Below, one piece after another: positions 17,888-27,500 of a stretch of DNA of 64,000 bases. Origin of the DNA: Candidatus Enterococcus murrayae (lineage in GTDB: Bacteria; Bacillota; Bacilli; Lactobacillales; Enterococcaceae); the NCBI RefSeq assembly GCF_017315985.1, contig NZ_JAFLVR010000024.1, positions 25,792-89,791 on the forward strand, read 5' to 3'. The position numbers and the translations under genes were made by a program. Every line of letters starts with the position of its first letter. Position 1 is the first letter of the stretch. The notes under the pieces were generated by a model. The model saw only the letters and a list, made by a program, of their open reading frames with translations. It did not search any database and had not been told where the DNA came from.

Positions 17888-18595
17888 ATGGCATTAACTC
17901 CATTAGATATCCAAAATAAGAATTTCTCCACCAAAATGCGTGGCTATAACCAAGATGAAGTCGATGATTTCTTAGATATGATTGTTCGTGATTACGAGGA
18001 CAGTATTGCAAAGAATCGTGAATTAGAAAAAGCATTGAAGCATTCGGAAGAAAAATTGGAATACTTCAATGAATTGAAAGAAGCATTGAATCAATCGATC
18101 GTTGTGGCTCAAGATACAGCTGACAAGGTTAAATCTTCTGCAAGCAAGGAATCAGAAGTAATCGTTACTTCTGCACAAAACCGTGCGGATGAACTAATTT
18201 CTAATGCTATGCAAAAAGCAAACCTATTAACAACGACTGCTGAAGACAAGGCGAAAGAAATATTAACCGATGCTACGTCTAAAGCCCGTCAACTGGCTGC
18301 CGAAACAAATGATTTGAAGAAGAAGACACGTGTTTTCCATCAACAATTACTATTATTGTTAGAAACTCAAATCGATCAAGCACGCAGCGGCGACTGGGAA
18401 GAAGTATTGAAACCAATGTCTTCATACGTTGGTGATGGTCATGAAGTTTTGAGAGAAGTTTTGGCCAATGAACTTGACAATGATGCTGAGATTGCAGTAG
18501 ACTCAGATGAACCAATCATTACCCCTGAACCTCAAGAGGAAGACATGGGATTAACGATTGATATTCCTGAATTAATTAAATCAGACGAAAATTAA
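17888..18595 (+). CDS. divIVA: Cell division initiation protein DivIVA
   Basis: DivIVA is a curvature-sensing coiled-coil scaffold at septa and poles. It begins MALTPLDIQNKNFSTKMRGY, matching the family's membrane-binding N-terminus. Long coiled coils follow (about residues 30-165), then an acidic tail. An in-frame GTG at 17876 lies inside the SD (GAGGTGA, 17873-17879), so ATG 17888, 8 nt after the SD, is taken as the start (235 residues). It closes the dcw cluster. The end of the gene overlaps no hairpin; the ileS T-box leader starts within a few bases. Confidence 0.95.
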   Translation: MALTPLDIQNKNFSTKMRGYNQDEVDDFLDMIVRDYEDSIAKNRELEKALKHSEEKLEYFNELKEALNQSIVVAQDTADKVKSSASKESEVIVTSAQNRADELISNAMQKANLLTTTAEDKAKEILTDATSKARQLAAETNDLKKKTRVFHQQLLLLLETQIDQARSGDWEEVLKPMSSYVGDGHEVLREVLANELDNDAEIAVDSDEPIITPEPQEEDMGLTIDIPELIKSDEN

Positions 18596-18596
18596 T

Positions 18597-18818
18597 CACT
18601 CTAGAACAGAAAAGCTGATTAGATTCTTATAGCGAGCCGTTGATAGTGAAAGTTCGGCAGACCCTCTAATGAGAAAGATCCTCTAGATTATTCGATTGTG
18701 AACGATTAGTAGCGATCGACGTGTCATTACGTTAACAATGATCAGAGGAAACTTTAAGTTTCAAATTTTGGGTGGTACCACGACAAGCTCGTCCCTTTGC
18801 GGATGCGCTTGTTTTTTT
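18597..18818 (+). promoter_or_regulatory. T-box leader (isoleucine) controlling ileS
   Basis: The diagnostic T-box GGGTGGTACCACG occupies 18770-18782. A terminator follows immediately: ACAAGC (18783-18788) pairs with GCTTGT (18807-18812), with CGTCC/GGATG inside, then a run of seven T (18812-18818). Stem I is closed by TCTAGA (18600-18605) with TCTAGA (18682-18687). The bases just 5' of the closing strand, ATC at 18678-18680, fit an isoleucine specifier. Uncharged tRNA-Ile would stabilise the antiterminator and allow ileS transcription. The specifier assignment is by position and by the identity of the gene downstream. Confidence 0.9.
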
Positions 18819-19031
18819 GTCATTTTTTTCTCCATGCTTCAATGGAATAGGAAAAAATATAGATATGCGAACACGATTTTTTCGTTCTTTTGACATGGTC
18901 CTCTGATTTATAGAGAGAGCGGTCATTCGGATCAAATCGTCATATGCTAAAAACGTAGATGAACAGTATTTCCTCTGATGGTGATTTTATAATCAGGAAT
19001 AACTTACAAATAATAAAGGAGACGATCAATA
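18819..19031 (+). other. Long untranslated spacer between T-box terminator and ileS
   Basis: These 213 nt hold no ORF with a ribosome-binding site. A TTGACA at 18890-18895 lacks a good -10 at 16-18 nt. A bulged stem (TTCCTCTGAT near 18971 with ATCAGGAA near 18993) is not followed by a T-run. Its role, if any, is not visible. Confidence 0.5.
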
Positions 19032-21818
19032 GTGAAGACAAAAGAAACCCTTCAACTTGGAAAAACTGGCTTCCCAATGCGCGGTAATTTACCTAATCGT
19101 GAAGCTCAATGGGAAAAGGAATGGGAAGAAAATAATATTTACGAAAAACGTCAAAAATTGAACGAAGGCAAACCAACCTTTGTTTTACATGATGGACCGC
19201 CATATGCCAATGGCAATATCCATATCGGACATGCGTTAAATAAAATTAGTAAAGACATTATCGTACGTTCAAAATCAATGTCTGGTTTCCGCGCCCCTTA
19301 TGTACCTGGTTGGGATACACATGGACTGCCAATCGAACAAGTTCTTACCAACAAAGGAATCAAACGAAAAGAAATGACGATGGCGGAATACCGTAAAAAA
19401 TGTGAGGAGTATGCTTTATCACAGGTGGATAAGCAACGGGATGATTTCAAGCGTTTGGGAATCGCAGGCGAATGGGACAATCCTTACATCACGCTAACAC
19501 CAGATTATGAAGCAGCTGAAATTCGTGTGTTTGGTAAAATGGCGGAAAAAGGCTACATCTATAAAGGCTTGAAACCAATCTATTGGTCTCCATCAAGTGA
19601 GTCTTCTTTGGCTGAGGCGGAAGTTGAGTACAAAGATGTTAAATCTCCTTCAATTTTTGTTGCGTTTAAGGTTAAAGATGGCAAAGGAATTTTAGATACG
19701 GATACATCCTTCATTATTTGGACGACAACACCATGGACCTTGCCAGCAAATCAGGCGATTTCTATTAACAAGGACTATATGTATGTCGTAGTTGAAGAGG
19801 CTGGAAAAAAATATGTAGTGGCTAAAGACCTTTTGGATTCTGTTTCGAAGGAATTAGATTGGACAGAACCTAAAGTTATTAAAGAGGTTCCAGGAAAAGA
19901 TTTTGAATATATGACTGCACAGCATCCTTTTTATGATCGTGAATCATTAGTGATTTTAGGCGATCATGTTACTTTAGAAGCTGGTACAGGACTTGTTCAT
20001 ACATCACCGGCACATGGTGAAGATGACTACTTCGCTTGGAAAAAATATCGCAATGACATTATTTCTCCAGTGGATGATCGGGGTGTGATGACAGCCGAAG
20101 CACCTGGCTTTGAAGGTGTCTTCTATGATAAAGCGAATGCGATGGTGACCGACCTACTGAAGGAAAAAGGCGCATTGTTAAAATTAGAATTCTTCATGCA
20201 TAGCTATCCGCATGATTGGCGAACAAAGAAACCGATCATTTATCGTGCAACACCACAATGGTTTGCTTCGATTGATAAATTCCGTCAAGATATCTTAGAC
20301 GAAATCGAAAAGGTAGATTGGATTATTCCTTGGGGGAAAACACGTCTGTACAATATGATCCGAGACCGCGGTGACTGGGTAATTTCTCGTCAACGTGCGT
20401 GGGGTGTACCATTACCAATTTTCTATGGTGAAGATGGTGAACCAATCATCACGCCAGAAACGACAGAACATGTTGCACAATTATTCGCAGAACATGGTTC
20501 AAATATCTGGTTCGAACGTGAAGCGAAAGATTTATTGCCAGAAGGCTTTACTCATCCAAGTTCGCCAAATGGAAAATTTACTAAAGAGACAGATATCATG
20601 GACGTTTGGTTTGACTCAGGCTCTTCTCACGAAGCGGTGTTACGTCAACGTCAAAATCTAACGTTCCCAGCTGATATGTATTTGGAAGGCTCTGACCAAT
20701 ATCGTGGCTGGTTCAACTCAAGTATTACCACAAGTGTTGCTATCAATGGTGTTGCGCCTTATAAATCTGTTCTCTCTCAAGGATTTACTCTAGATGGGGA
20801 AGGTCGCAAAATGAGTAAATCTCTAGGCAACACGATCGTACCTGGAAAAGTAATCAATCAAATGGGTGCGGATATCTTACGTCTATGGGTTAGCAGTGTA
20901 GACTATGAGGCAGATGTTCGAGTATCCATGGATATCTTGAATCAAGTTTCAGAAGTTTATCGTAAGATCCGGAATACAATGCGATTCTTATTAGCAAATA
21001 CGAATGATTTTGAGCCAGCTAAGCACGCGGTTGCTTATGAGGAATTGCGTTCAGTTGATAAGTATATGCTTGTTCGCTTAAATGAAGTAATCAAAGCGGT
21101 TCGTGAAGATGGATACGAAAAGTATGACTTCACACAAATTTATAAAACGATCGTGAATTTCTTGACGGTTGATTTGTCTTCCTTCTACTTGGATTTTGCG
21201 AAGGATGTTGTTTATATCCAAGCAGAAGACAGCTATGAACGTCGTTGTATGCAAACTGTTTTCTATCAAGCAGCGGTTGCATTAACGAAATTATTGACAC
21301 CGATCATTCCTCATACTACAGAAGAAATTTGGACCTATTTGAAGGAAGAAGAGGAATATGTTCAATTGGCTGAATTGCCAGGCTATGAAGAATATCCTAA
21401 TCAAGCTGAATTGTTGGATACATGGAAAGCGTTCATGGACTTCCGTGATAAAGTATTGAAGGCTTTAGAAGAAGCCCGCAATGAAAAAGTCATCGGTAAA
21501 TCTCTGGAAGCAAAAGTTACGATCTATCCAAATGAACAGGTCGGAGCATTGCTGGCAGCCTTAGATGCTGATCTTGCTCAATTATTGATCGTATCACCTG
21601 ATTCATTTAGTATTTCGAAAGAGGCTGCTCCATCTAATGCTATGAGCTTTGATGATGCAGCGATCTTAGTGGAAAAAGCAGAAGGCGAAGTTTGTGACCG
21701 TTGTCGTCAGGTTCGCACGACAGTCGGCGAAGATGAAAAACTGCCAACATTATGTGCCTCATGTGCCCATATCGTTGAAGAAAATTATCCAGAAGCAGTT
21801 TCTGAAGGATTGGAATAA
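19032..21818 (+). CDS. ileS: Isoleucyl-tRNA synthetase
   Basis: IleRS charges tRNA-Ile. It is a 928-residue class I synthetase with the HIGH motif as HIGHAL near residue 57, an editing CP1 domain in the middle with [11 protein letters not shown] near 232, and the KMSKS motif in [12 protein letters not shown] near 595. A C-terminal Cys4 zinc finger (CDRC...CASC, about 894-916) places it in the bacterial IleS1-like group. GTG at 19032 is the start, 10 nt after AAAGGAG. Expression is governed by the T-box upstream; a hairpin terminator follows. Confidence 0.97.
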   Translation: MKTKETLQLGKTGFPMRGNLPNREAQWEKEWEENNIYEKRQKLNEGKPTFVLHDGPPYANGNIHIGHALNKISKDIIVRSKSMSGFRAPYVPGWDTHGLPIEQVLTNKGIKRKEMTMAEYRKKCEEYALSQVDKQRDDFKRLGIAGEWDNPYITLTPDYEAAEIRVFGKMAEKGYIYKGLKPIYWSPSSESSLAEAEVEYKDVKSPSIFVAFKVKDGKGILDTDTSFIIWTTTPWTLPANQAISINKDYMYVVVEEAGKKYVVAKDLLDSVSKELDWTEPKVIKEVPGKDFEYMTAQHPFYDRESLVILGDHVTLEAGTGLVHTSPAHGEDDYFAWKKYRNDIISPVDDRGVMTAEAPGFEGVFYDKANAMVTDLLKEKGALLKLEFFMHSYPHDWRTKKPIIYRATPQWFASIDKFRQDILDEIEKVDWIIPWGKTRLYNMIRDRGDWVISRQRAWGVPLPIFYGEDGEPIITPETTEHVAQLFAEHGSNIWFEREAKDLLPEGFTHPSSPNGKFTKETDIMDVWFDSGSSHEAVLRQRQNLTFPADMYLEGSDQYRGWFNSSITTSVAINGVAPYKSVLSQGFTLDGEGRKMSKSLGNTIVPGKVINQMGADILRLWVSSVDYEADVRVSMDILNQVSEVYRKIRNTMRFLLANTNDFEPAKHAVAYEELRSVDKYMLVRLNEVIKAVREDGYEKYDFTQIYKTIVNFLTVDLSSFYLDFAKDVVYIQAEDSYERRCMQTVFYQAAVALTKLLTPIIPHTTEEIWTYLKEEEEYVQLAELPGYEEYPNQAELLDTWKAFMDFRDKVLKALEEARNEKVIGKSLEAKVTIYPNEQVGALLAALDADLAQLLIVSPDSFSISKEAAPSNAMSFDDAAILVEKAEGEVCDRCRQVRTTVGEDEKLPTLCASCAHIVEENYPEAVSEGLE

Positions 21819-21827
21819 TATAGAAGA

Positions 21828-21859
21828 AACACGTATCGATAATTCGGTACGTGTTTTTT
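21828..21859 (+). terminator. ileS terminator
   Basis: AACACGTA (21828-21835) pairs with TACGTGTT (21848-21855) and is followed by TTTT, ten bases after the ileS stop codon. Confidence 0.85.
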
Positions 21860-21930
21860 CTCCATCTCTTAAAGAAAGCATAAAAAATTAAGAAGTAAAA
21901 ACAATGAATCAACCGCTTTAACGGTGTCCG

Positions 21931-21988
21931 GCTTCACGAACCAGCCAGTACCTACTTGGTGTTCAAAAGCTGAGGGAGTTCGTAAAGC
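21931..21988. other. Structured intergenic element between ileS and zwf
   Basis: An extended hairpin is formed by GCTTCACGAAC (21931-21941) with GTTCGTAAAGC (21978-21988), one non-Watson-Crick position, with nested CAGC/GCTG and ACC/GGT pairs inside. No T-run follows on either strand, and separate terminators lie on both sides. It could be a small RNA, an mRNA 3' element or a dispersed repeat unit. It is recorded as structure only. Confidence 0.45.
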
Positions 21989-22000
21989 TTTTCTAATATA

Positions 22001-22028
22001 AAAAAGCTGAGAATACTCTCAGCTTTTT
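22001..22028. terminator. zwf terminator (bidirectional-looking)
   Basis: A perfect 12-bp stem, AAAAAGCTGAGA (22001-22012) with TCTCAGCTTTTT (22017-22028) and loop ATAC, begins just after the minus-strand zwf stop codon. Both strands end in T-runs. Confidence 0.85.
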
Positions 22029-22033
22029 GACGT

Positions 22034-23548
22034 TTAATCTAATTTTCCACGTTCACGATACCATTGGTCTGGCTGCCAGGCCCACTCGTGTCCGTTCTTA
22101 GCTAGCAAATCGAAAGCACATTGTGGTCCCATTGTTCCAGCTGCATAATTGGGGAAACCAGGAGTGGTTTGATCCCATGTATTACGGATACGATCAACGA
22201 TTTCCCATGAGTTGGCCACTTCATCCCAATGCGAAAAGTTAGTACCATCGCCATTTAAAGCGTCCAGCAATAATTTTTCATAAGCTTCAGGACTATTTTC
22301 AGTTACTTCAGCACTTTGACGGAAGTCTAATTTTACAGGATCAGTATTGAAACCTTGCCCGATTTTCTTCCCGTTTAAAGTTAAAGAAAAGCCTTCTGTT
22401 GGCTGAATATAAATAGTCAAAATGTTTTGCGGTAATTCTTCTCCGTCAGCTTCTTCCTGTTCGAAATTAAAGACGTTCACAGGAACTTGTTTAAAGACGA
22501 TATTAATACGTGTTCCTTTTTCTGTCATTCGTTTACCTGTCCGAACATAGAAGGGAACACCTGACCAACGGAAATTATCGATCAAGAACTTTCCGGCAAC
22601 AAAAGTCTCCATTAGTGAATCTTTGGCCACATTTGGCTCATCATGGTAAGCAACAAAATTTTTATCATCTAACGTTCCCGTGTCATATTGACCTCGAACG
22701 AAATTTTGCAAGACTTCTTCTGAATCGTATCGACGGATCGCCTGTAAAACTTTTACTTTTTCTTCACGAATCGATTTATTCGAGAAAGAGGTTGGCACTT
22801 CCATTGCTAATAAAGCAACGACCTGCAAGATGTGATTTTGTACCATATCTTTTAGTGCACCGCTATGTTCATAGTATCCACCGCGGTCTTCTACACCGAG
22901 TGCTTCAGAAAAAGTAATCTGTACATTTTCGATATAACGGTTGTTCCAAAGGGATTCGAAGATATTATTGGCGAAACGAATCACGGAAATATTTTGAATC
23001 ATTTCTTTCCCTAAGTAATGATCGATCCTGAAAATATCTTGTTCAGGGAAAACATTTCGGATTTGATTATTCAGCTCATTGGCAGAATCGTAATCAAAGC
23101 CGAATGGTTTTTCGATCACTAAACGGTTATAGCCAGTCGTCGTCAAAATTTCTTGTGATTTCAGATGGTTGACGATCGTACCGAAAAACTGAGGTGCCAT
23201 AGCTAAGTAATATATCCGGTTTCCCTGTAAGCCATATTTTTCGTCTAACTCGTCAGCCAATACTTTTAGCTGATCATAATGATCTGTATCATTGACATTG
23301 TGTGATAAATAGTAAAAGTGATTAGAGAAATCTTGTGCTTCTTCATCGGTTGGTGCCAAATCTTTGATAGTATCACGAACGATCTCACGATAGTGGTCGT
23401 CGCTCCATGGTCGTCTTGCGGTACCGATTACAGCAAAATGCTCTGCTAAATTTCCTTTTTTATATAGGCGAAACAACGAGGGATAAAGTTTCCGCTGCGC
23501 CAGGTCGCCAGTTCCACCAAAGATGGTAAATAGTGCTGCTTGTTCCAT
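22034..23548 (-). CDS. zwf: Glucose-6-phosphate 1-dehydrogenase
   Basis: This enzyme catalyses the entry step of the oxidative pentose phosphate pathway, oxidising glucose-6-phosphate with NADP. The N-terminal Rossmann loop is FGGTGDLAQRKLYPSL, followed by EKPFGFD and the catalytic RIDHYLGKE block near residue 180. The ATG at 23548 lies 8 nt after AGGAG; an upstream in-frame GTG at 23557 overlaps that SD and is rejected. The product is 504 residues, normal for the family. It lies downstream of the efaR-like gene on the same strand with a 174-bp gap. Confidence 0.96.
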   Translation of the reverse strand: MEQAALFTIFGGTGDLAQRKLYPSLFRLYKKGNLAEHFAVIGTARRPWSDDHYREIVRDTIKDLAPTDEEAQDFSNHFYYLSHNVNDTDHYDQLKVLADELDEKYGLQGNRIYYLAMAPQFFGTIVNHLKSQEILTTTGYNRLVIEKPFGFDYDSANELNNQIRNVFPEQDIFRIDHYLGKEMIQNISVIRFANNIFESLWNNRYIENVQITFSEALGVEDRGGYYEHSGALKDMVQNHILQVVALLAMEVPTSFSNKSIREEKVKVLQAIRRYDSEEVLQNFVRGQYDTGTLDDKNFVAYHDEPNVAKDSLMETFVAGKFLIDNFRWSGVPFYVRTGKRMTEKGTRINIVFKQVPVNVFNFEQEEADGEELPQNILTIYIQPTEGFSLTLNGKKIGQGFNTDPVKLDFRQSAEVTENSPEAYEKLLLDALNGDGTNFSHWDEVANSWEIVDRIRNTWDQTTPGFPNYAAGTMGPQCAFDLLAKNGHEWAWQPDQWYRERGKLD

Positions 23549-23722
23549 ATGGTTCACTCCTAATTCAAAGTAATGTATTCAATTTACAAGTGGAAAATGA
23601 TTTTTATAGCCATTCAACTAAAAAGTTTATCACTTATCCTGTCATAACTGCAAAAAGTTGGATCGGTGATTTGATTTTGATCAATTTATCATCCATAGCG
23701 CAGAAAAAAGGGATACTTATCT

Positions 23723-24370
23723 TTATAAAGCGTCAACAAATATTGTGGATGCGGCTTTGTAGCTGATGGAAACTTTTTTTTGACTATTTTCCAAAGTAAC
23801 GGGGCCTTCATAGGCCGCAATATTGGTAATCGTGTATTCTTCGTGAATGTTAACACCAAGATCCATCAAGTAATCAAGTAGATCCTTCTCATCCAAAACA
23901 CGTGCGATTCGAACATTGGTCCCTTCTGGGTAGCTTGCCAATGTCTGACGATCTTTCTCGTGGACGGTTTGATCTTGCTGCGGAATCATTCCGCCATGGG
24001 GACAAAAGGTTGGATGATTCAGATAATTATCTAACTTTTGTTCTAATTGTGAGGATGTCACATGCTCTAATACTTCTGCTTCATCATGGACTTCATTCCA
24101 TGAATAGCCAAGATGATCAACTAGAAAAACTTCCCATAAACGATGTTTACGAACAAGAGTGCTGGCTTTTTCTAAACCAGCCGGTGTCAATTGAACGCCT
24201 TGGTAAGGAGAGTGTTCAACTAAGCCTTCTTTTACTAGTTTATTTATCATCTCGCTGACAGAAGCTCCGGAAATGGACAAACCAGCAACGATTTTTTTAT
24301 TGCTAACTTTTTCTTTATCGCCACCTAATTCTAATATTAATTTTAAGTAATCTTCGCGATTTGGTGTCAT
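23723..24370 (-). CDS. efaR: DtxR/MntR-family metal-dependent repressor (EfaR-like)
   Basis: A 215-residue metalloregulator. It has an N-terminal winged helix (about residues 1-65, with SGASVSEMINKLVKEGLVEH) and a metal-binding and dimerisation domain (about 66-140, with KHRLWEVFLVDHLG, the EAEVLEHV helix and HPTFCPHGG). A C-terminal SH3/FeoA-like domain makes it the long SloR/ScaR/EfaR type rather than the short MntR type. Such proteins repress Mn and Fe uptake genes when metal-loaded. Gene order next to zwf matches what I recall for efaR of E. faecalis. The metal specificity is inferred from the family. Confidence 0.85.
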   Translation of the reverse strand: MTPNREDYLKLILELGGDKEKVSNKKIVAGLSISGASVSEMINKLVKEGLVEHSPYQGVQLTPAGLEKASTLVRKHRLWEVFLVDHLGYSWNEVHDEAEVLEHVTSSQLEQKLDNYLNHPTFCPHGGMIPQQDQTVHEKDRQTLASYPEGTNVRIARVLDEKDLLDYLMDLGVNIHEEYTITNIAAYEGPVTLENSQKKVSISYKAASTIFVDAL

Positions 24371-24510
24371 TGATGTTCATCCTTTCATAACGAAGCATAT
24401 CAGATTAAGTTTACCAAATAAATTTTGTTTTTTCCATTTGATTGGTCTTTTCTTTTTAAAGTATCAGCTCCTGAATAACAAAGGTAATTAAAAAAAAATT
24501 CTAAGAACAC

Positions 24511-24539
24511 TTGCCTATCTTTTTAAAAAAAGGTAGTAT
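24511..24539 (+). promoter_or_regulatory. Promoter of gltBD
   Basis: TTGCCT (24511-24516) and TAGTAT (24534-24539) are separated by 17 nt, 46 nt before the gltB start. A near-palindrome, TGAGAATTGTCA (24552-24563), lies just downstream of the expected transcription start and could be an operator. Confidence 0.6.
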
Positions 24540-24585
24540 ATTAAAAATAAATGAGAATTGTCAAACTATTTAAAGGATGATGTCT

Positions 24586-27500
24586 ATGACAAAGCAACAA
24601 GTAACAGAAGCCCCGACCATGTATGATCCCTCATTTGAAAAGGATGCATGTGGTATGGGCTTTATTGCTCAGATGGAAGGGAAAGCTTCACATCAATTAG
24701 TAAAGCATGCATTAACGATGTTGGAACGGATGAACCATCGAGGGGGAACTGGAGCAGAACCCGAAACTGGTGACGGTGCAGGTATTCTAGCAACGATTCC
24801 AGACAAGTTTTTCCAACGAGAAGCAAACGCAGCAGGGATAACTTTGCCCGAACGTGGGCAATATGCTACAGGCATGTTCTTTTTACCAGCAGAGGAAAAG
24901 CATAAAAATGGTTTGCAGCAAGCGCTCGTGAAGGAGATTGAAGCTGCTGGTTATTTAGTTCTTTGGCAGCGAGACGTACCGTTTCAATATGAGAACTGCG
25001 GACCAGGTGCACAAAAAGTTATGCCTAGTTTTGTGCAGTTATTCATAAAGCGGCCATTGGAGGTACAAACGGATCGTGATTTCGAAGACCGCCTGTACCG
25101 TTTGCGTCGTAAGCTAGAGAAAACCTACCATGCAGGAGAAATGGCTATTTGCAGCTTATCCAGCAAAACAATTGTTTATAAAGGTATGTTACATGCTTAT
25201 CAGGTTGGAATTTTTTATGATGACTTACAGGATGAAGATTTTGCGGCAAGTATCGCAGTTGTGCATTCACGATTTTCTACAAATACGTTTCCAAGCTGGG
25301 ATCGGGCACAGCCTTTCCGTTTTTTAGCTCACAATGGAGAAATCAATACGCTGCGCGGTTCAGAAAATTGGATGAAGAGTCATGGCATCGAGGTATATAA
25401 CGAGGAAGATTCAGACTCAGCCAAGCTGGAAAATTGTATGGAATACTTGTATCGCAATGGTCGTGATATTCCTCACGCATTGATGATGATGGTGCCGGAG
25501 GCTTGGTCAGAAGAGGCCGGTCTGGGTGAAGAAATGACTGCTTTTCAAGAATACAATGCCAGTTTCATGGCACCGTGGGACGGACCTGCGGCACTGTGTT
25601 TTACGGACGGTGAAATGGTGGGGGCAACCTTGGATCGCAACGGCTTGCGTCCTTCTCGCTACTCAATTACGAAGGACGGCTTTGTTCAAGTAGCCTCAGA
25701 ATCAGGAGTTGTTGATTTTGCACCATCATCTGTCATTGAAAAAGGTGTGCTGGGACCAGCAAATATGATCTTAGTTGATACCGTCAATGGAAAATTTTAT
25801 CGCAATCAAGAGATTAAAGAAAAGTATGCAAAAGCTCATTCCTATAAAGAGTGGCTGGCTGAAAACCGCATTGATCTATCGCAGCTTGCTGAAATAAATA
25901 AAGAAGAAGCTAGACTGACCGAAAAAGAATTGCAAAGAATGTGGAAGCTGAATGGTTATACCGATGAAATCATTCGCGGCGCGTTATTACAGATGGCTGA
26001 AAAAGGAGAAGAACCTGTTCTTTCGATGGGCTATGATTCACCGTTAGCCGTCTTGAGTGATCAGCCACAATCATTATTCACCTATTTCAAACAGCAATTT
26101 GCCCAAGTAACCAATCCACCGATCGATGCGATCCGTGAACAATTGGTTATTGGAACAGAGATGTTCTTAGGGCGTGATGGTGATATTCGAGTGGACGATG
26201 CGCATAATTGCCAGAAATTGAAGATCAAAAGTCCTGTGCTTAGTAGTGCGGATTTTCTAAAGATTGCTCAATTAAGTACCAAGGAACAAAAAACTGTGAC
26301 AATCTCAACACTATATCCAATCGGCGGCGGCAATGCTTTAGAAGATGGGCTGGAGCAAATGTTTAAAGAGGCCGAATCAGCAATTGATAATGACTGTACG
26401 ATCCTGATTCTAAGTGATCGCGGCTCAGAAAAAGCAAAAATGGCGATGCCAATTTTGTTAGCTGTATCCGGTCTGCATAATTACTTAGTACGAAAAGGAA
26501 AAGCGTCATTAGCTAGTATTGTCGTTGATTCTGCAGAGGTTTGCGAAGTTCATCATTTTGCGACTTTGATCGGTTATGGAGCCAGCGGAATCCATCCTTA
26601 TGGAGCTTATGCGACCTTGAATGATTTCAAGATTGAAAATGGCTTGGAAAATTATCGGAAAGCTGCTGAAAAGGGAATCGTGAAAGTCATGTCGCGGATG
26701 GGAATCTCGACAATTGCCGGTTATCATGGCGCGCAGTTATTTGAGGTCGTGGGAATCAGTCAGCCTGTGACAGAAAAATATTTCACAGGAACAGCGAGTC
26801 GAATCGGTGGACTATCCTTGCATCAAATTGAGGAAGAATATTTGCAGCGACACCATTTGGCCTATGGGCCGCAGCAGAATGATTTGTTGGCTTCAGGCGG
26901 AAGCTTTCAATACAAAGCTGATGGCGAGCACCATCTGTTCAACCCGAAGACTATTTACAATTTCCAACAAGCGGTCCGCGCGGGTGATTATCAATTGTTC
27001 AAACATTATGTCGAGCAAATGAATCAGGAGGCCTTAGAGGAGCCAACCAATCTACGAGCGTTATGGGAATTCAAAAAAGAGCGTTCTGCGGTGAAGCTTT
27101 CCGAGGTAGAGCCTGCTAGCAAAATCGTGAAACGCTTTAAAGTTGGAGCAATGTCTTACGGTTCGCTAAGTGAGGAAGCTCACCAATGTATCGCTGAAGC
27201 GATGAATAGTATCGGCGCAAAATCTAATAGCGGTGAGGGTGGAGAAAATCGTAAACGATTCAAGCCGCAAGCAGATGGTAAAAACTATAATAGTAAAATC
27301 AAACAGGTCGCCTCTGGTCGTTTTGGGGTGAATGCTGAATATTTGATGAGTGCTGAGGAATTGCAGATTAAAATGGCTCAGGGGGCAAAACCAGGTGAAG
27401 GCGGACAATTACCGGGCAATAAAGTTTTCCCATGGGTCGCTGAGATTCGCGGTTCAACACCAGGCGTGCGATTGATTTCACCGCCGCCGCATCATGATAT

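Noticed and set aside
18890..18918. TTGACA at 18890 as a second ileS promoter
   Set aside because: No acceptable -10 occurs at 16-18 nt; the nearest is TAGAGA at 15 nt.
23549..23722. Separate promoter for zwf in the efaR-zwf gap
   Set aside because: TATAAA on the minus strand lacks a matching -35 at the right distance, so I could not support a specific site.
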